Shown here one piece after another: positions 61,860 to 64,000 of a stretch of 64,000 bases of DNA. Position 1 is the first letter of the stretch, and every line of letters begins with the position of its first letter. A program made the position numbers and the translations under genes. The notes under the pieces were generated by a model. The model had not been told where the DNA came from, ran no database searches, and worked only from the letters and a program-made list of their open reading frames with translations. The stretch is from Chitinophaga pendula (GTDB taxonomy: Bacteria; Bacteroidota; Bacteroidia; Chitinophagales; Chitinophagaceae), in assembly GCF_020386615.1 (NCBI RefSeq), contig NZ_CP077769.1, positions 1,798,001-1,862,000 of the forward strand, written 5' to 3'.

Positions 61860-62903
61860 ATGAAAAAACAGATGCATCTCTGTATCACCCTGTTCACCGC
61901 CATAGCCCTCTATGCTTCTGCCTGTCAGAAAGATATGCAGCAGGATCACCCGGCAGATAATGTCCGCGCGAATATCGCTAATGCCGCCGCCCGTGCTGGT
62001 GCGCCTTCAGACCCGGCAAGAGCAAGTCTCAAAGCGATGATCGAAAATGTGAAACAGGCCGATGGCCGGCGCTATAATGCCAAAGACAACGCAGGACATA
62101 CCATGGACTGCGCCAAGATCATCCAGCAGACAGGAGGCAATACATTCGTCGCCGTTTATCATACGTACGTTAACGGTACGCCCAAAGTCAACCTCGCTAC
62201 CTCTACAGACCTCATCAACTGGACCTGGATACGCGAACTCGCCGGCAGTAACAATGGTGGCGCTTCGCAGCCTACCATCGCTCCGGCCTCCGATGGGGGA
62301 TATGTTATGGCCTGGGAACAGGAACCCAGTAACCACCTTAAATTCGTCTACTTCTCCAGCTGGACGAACCTCCTCAATGGCGCCGTTGCCAAAAGTTACG
62401 ATGTATCCCGCACCCTGTCGTCCTGCGCAGAAGGGACGCCTAACATATACGCTGCCAGCAGCACCCGTGTTGAAGCCGGCTATCACTTCTATCATAATTG
62501 CGATGTAGACCGGCAGGCGAGGGGAGTACTCAGTAATTTCAACAGCTGGAGGGGCTCGGCACAACCCAACTTCGACAACGCATTACTACACTGGGGCGTC
62601 CAGGGGAACATCGGCGACCGCGACATACTCTACGATTTCGATGGCTATAACTTCGGATTGATAGAAGGACAATTCGCCAAAGGCGACTTCGGCACCTGGA
62701 GATCCTTTATTTATGACTACCAGACCGGAAATGCCGAACAACTGAACATACAGACCAATAGCGGCAGCCAGGCCTTCGCCAACCCTACCATCTCGCGTGT
62801 ACAGTTGAATGGGCGCCGTGCGCTCGTATGCACTTTTTTTGTGCCCAGTGAACGATCTGCACCAGGAGAAGCCGGTGAGCTGATCTGTTACAAATATTAC
62901 TGA
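61860..62903 (+). CDS. Lipoprotein with five-bladed beta-propeller-like (GH43-type) fold
   Basis: The start at 61860 gives a lipoprotein signal with Cys22 in ALYASACQKD; the frame is open 57 bp upstream. Residues about 90-345 show propeller-like repeats: FVAVYHTYVNGTPKVNLATS followed by DLINWTWIREL, then GGYVMAWEQEPSNHLKFVYF, TPNIYAASSTRVEAGYHF and FGTWRSFIYDYQTG. The pattern of strand plus 'S.D..NW.' is typical of GH43-like and related glycosidase propellers. I could not identify a full catalytic triad, so it may be a binding protein. It is a single gene downstream of the tandem repeat. Confidence 0.6.
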   Translation: MKKQMHLCITLFTAIALYASACQKDMQQDHPADNVRANIANAAARAGAPSDPARASLKAMIENVKQADGRRYNAKDNAGHTMDCAKIIQQTGGNTFVAVYHTYVNGTPKVNLATSTDLINWTWIRELAGSNNGGASQPTIAPASDGGYVMAWEQEPSNHLKFVYFSSWTNLLNGAVAKSYDVSRTLSSCAEGTPNIYAASSTRVEAGYHFYHNCDVDRQARGVLSNFNSWRGSAQPNFDNALLHWGVQGNIGDRDILYDFDGYNFGLIEGQFAKGDFGTWRSFIYDYQTGNAEQLNIQTNSGSQAFANPTISRVQLNGRRALVCTFFVPSERSAPGEAGELICYKYY

Positions 62904-62956
62904 TACCGGTCCAGCAGCCACCGGCATTCCGTTACCTTTAACACAAACCCCTATAT

Positions 62957-63757
62957 ATGTCGGCGGTCGTACTCATTACAGGTGCCTCTTCGGGATTGGG
63001 CGAGACAATCGCCAATTACCTGGCCGATAAAGGATACATCGTATATGGCACCTCCCGTAATATCCATTCCGAAGGGAGGAAGTTCCACACCCTTCAAATG
63101 GATGTAGGCGATCCGGAGAGTATCCGGCGGTGTGTACAGCACATCCTGCACGCGCAAGCACGTATCGATGTGTTGATTAATAACGCCGGACTGAGTATCG
63201 CCGGTGTGACCGAACATCTCTTGCTGGCAGATGTTCAGCAGACCTTTGATACCAATCTGTTTGGCGTAATACGTGTATGCCAGGAAGTACTGCCGTATAT
63301 GCGGGCGCAACAGCAAGGCCGTATCATTAATATCAGCTCTATCGGTGCGGAGATAGGATTACCTTACCGGGGTATCTATAGCGCCAGCAAAGCCGCATTG
63401 GATCGTTTTACAGAAGCACTCCGGCTCGAAGTAGCGCCCTTCGGTATTCAGGCTTGCAGTTTCCAGCCGGGTGCTATTAAAACGGGGATCAACCAACGCC
63501 GGCTACGCACTACGGTACCCACCGGTTCTCCTTACCAGCATAGTTTCGAAAGTACCTATGCTGGTATCGATCGCAGTATAGAAAAGGGATCGACGCCGCT
63601 TTCATTTTGTCCGGTTATATTACACATCATCCGCTCCAAACATATCAAACGATGCTATCGTGTCGGTACTCTGCTCGAAAAGATAGCCGTGCTTCTTAAG
63701 CAGCTATTACCTGCTACACTGTTTGAACGCCTGATCAGCAGGTATTATCAGCATTAA
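62957..63757 (+). CDS. SDR-family oxidoreductase
   Basis: 266 residues. A classical short-chain dehydrogenase/reductase: cofactor motif TGASSGLG at the N-terminus, LINNAGLS, Ser in INISSIG, and the catalytic YSASK in GIYSASKAALDRF. The presence of TSRN after the second strand suggests NADP(H) preference. The extended C-terminus (HIKRCYRVGTLLEKIAVLLKQLL) is as in the retinol dehydrogenase-like or 'oxidoreductase/SDR' group. The substrate is not evident. The 240 bp after it, up to the window end, contain no gene that I can support. Confidence 0.87.
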   Translation: MSAVVLITGASSGLGETIANYLADKGYIVYGTSRNIHSEGRKFHTLQMDVGDPESIRRCVQHILHAQARIDVLINNAGLSIAGVTEHLLLADVQQTFDTNLFGVIRVCQEVLPYMRAQQQGRIINISSIGAEIGLPYRGIYSASKAALDRFTEALRLEVAPFGIQACSFQPGAIKTGINQRRLRTTVPTGSPYQHSFESTYAGIDRSIEKGSTPLSFCPVILHIIRSKHIKRCYRVGTLLEKIAVLLKQLLPATLFERLISRYYQH

Positions 63758-64000
63758 TCAGTATTGGGCATACCCGTCCAAACGTGTATGCCAAACGCAT
63801 GCTGCGGCCTAACTATATGGCACAAACGATAATACATGATGATCAATCGATTGTCCGCGATCTGAATAAAAAGTGAATAACTAGCTAACGTGCTCTTTAT
63901 GAGGGGACAGCAGCTTTTTCGCTGCGAATGTATTGACAATGAGTTGCGTACATAGTACGCATAGTCTACAAATTTAGTAGAATTTGACTTACATTTAATC

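Noticed and set aside
63754-63939. Minus-strand 61-codon frame at the right edge
   Set aside because: No family, signal or promoter was recognised, and it overlaps the last bases of the SDR gene. The last 240 bp are left without a gene.

Overview
The window reads as chromosomal DNA of a Bacteroidota, most likely a Chitinophaga-like member of the Chitinophagaceae. The evidence is two SusC/SusD pairs, a hybrid-type two-component system with a Reg_prop sensor, many secreted glycoside hydrolases including GH18, frequent lipoproteins, weak or absent Shine-Dalgarno sequences, and several TAnnTTTG-type -7 promoter boxes just upstream of genes. No rRNA, tRNA, CRISPR array, transposase or phage module was recognised.

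Layout. 0-8 kb: the 3' end of a CBM9-type sugar-binding protein, an M57-type zinc-protease lipoprotein, ywbE, a 5'-truncated kptA remnant, a membrane-anchored AraC regulator next to a TonB-dependent receptor, and an orphan AraC regulator. 8.2-16.8 kb: a LanKC-like (class III/IV lanthipeptide synthetase-like) lyase-kinase protein without a cyclase, a MauE/DoxX membrane protein and a small secreted two-cysteine peptide, converging on an operon of SusC (with STN domain), SusD and a TlpA-type thiol-disulfide reductase. This is the most unusual neighbourhood in the window. 17-22.5 kb: GH30, GH5-CBM6 and GH18-beta/gamma-crystallin enzymes that look suited to fungal cell-wall glycans.

23-39.6 kb: a polysaccharide utilisation locus. 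A hybrid two-component system split into a sensor kinase and a separate receiver-AraC regulator is divergent from susC-susD-DUF3823, GH2, a DUF4965/GtaA-type protein and a GH127-type beta-L-arabinofuranosidase. A terminator hairpin overlaps the DUF3823 stop codon and may set the ratio of uptake proteins to enzymes. An AraC regulator and a tail-fibre-like secreted protein follow.

42-57 kb: mixed housekeeping and envelope genes (DoxX, polysaccharide deacetylase, GAF protein, FtsX-type permease, serine hydrolase, two secreted proteins of uncertain family, DEAD-box helicase, ABC exporter, phosphoesterase-PQQ propeller fusion, histone H1-like protein). 57-64 kb: a lipoprotein of unknown family, a second ABC exporter, methionine aminopeptidase, an unusual nested 14/70-bp tandem repeat, a propeller-type lipoprotein and an SDR oxidoreductase.

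Two stretches (45905-46060 and 58569-58742) read like protein but lack a start codon. A 41-bp element with 11-bp-phased direct repeats occurs twice, at 22656 and 41907. Family assignments rest on reading the protein sequences and recalling family motifs; no database search was run.
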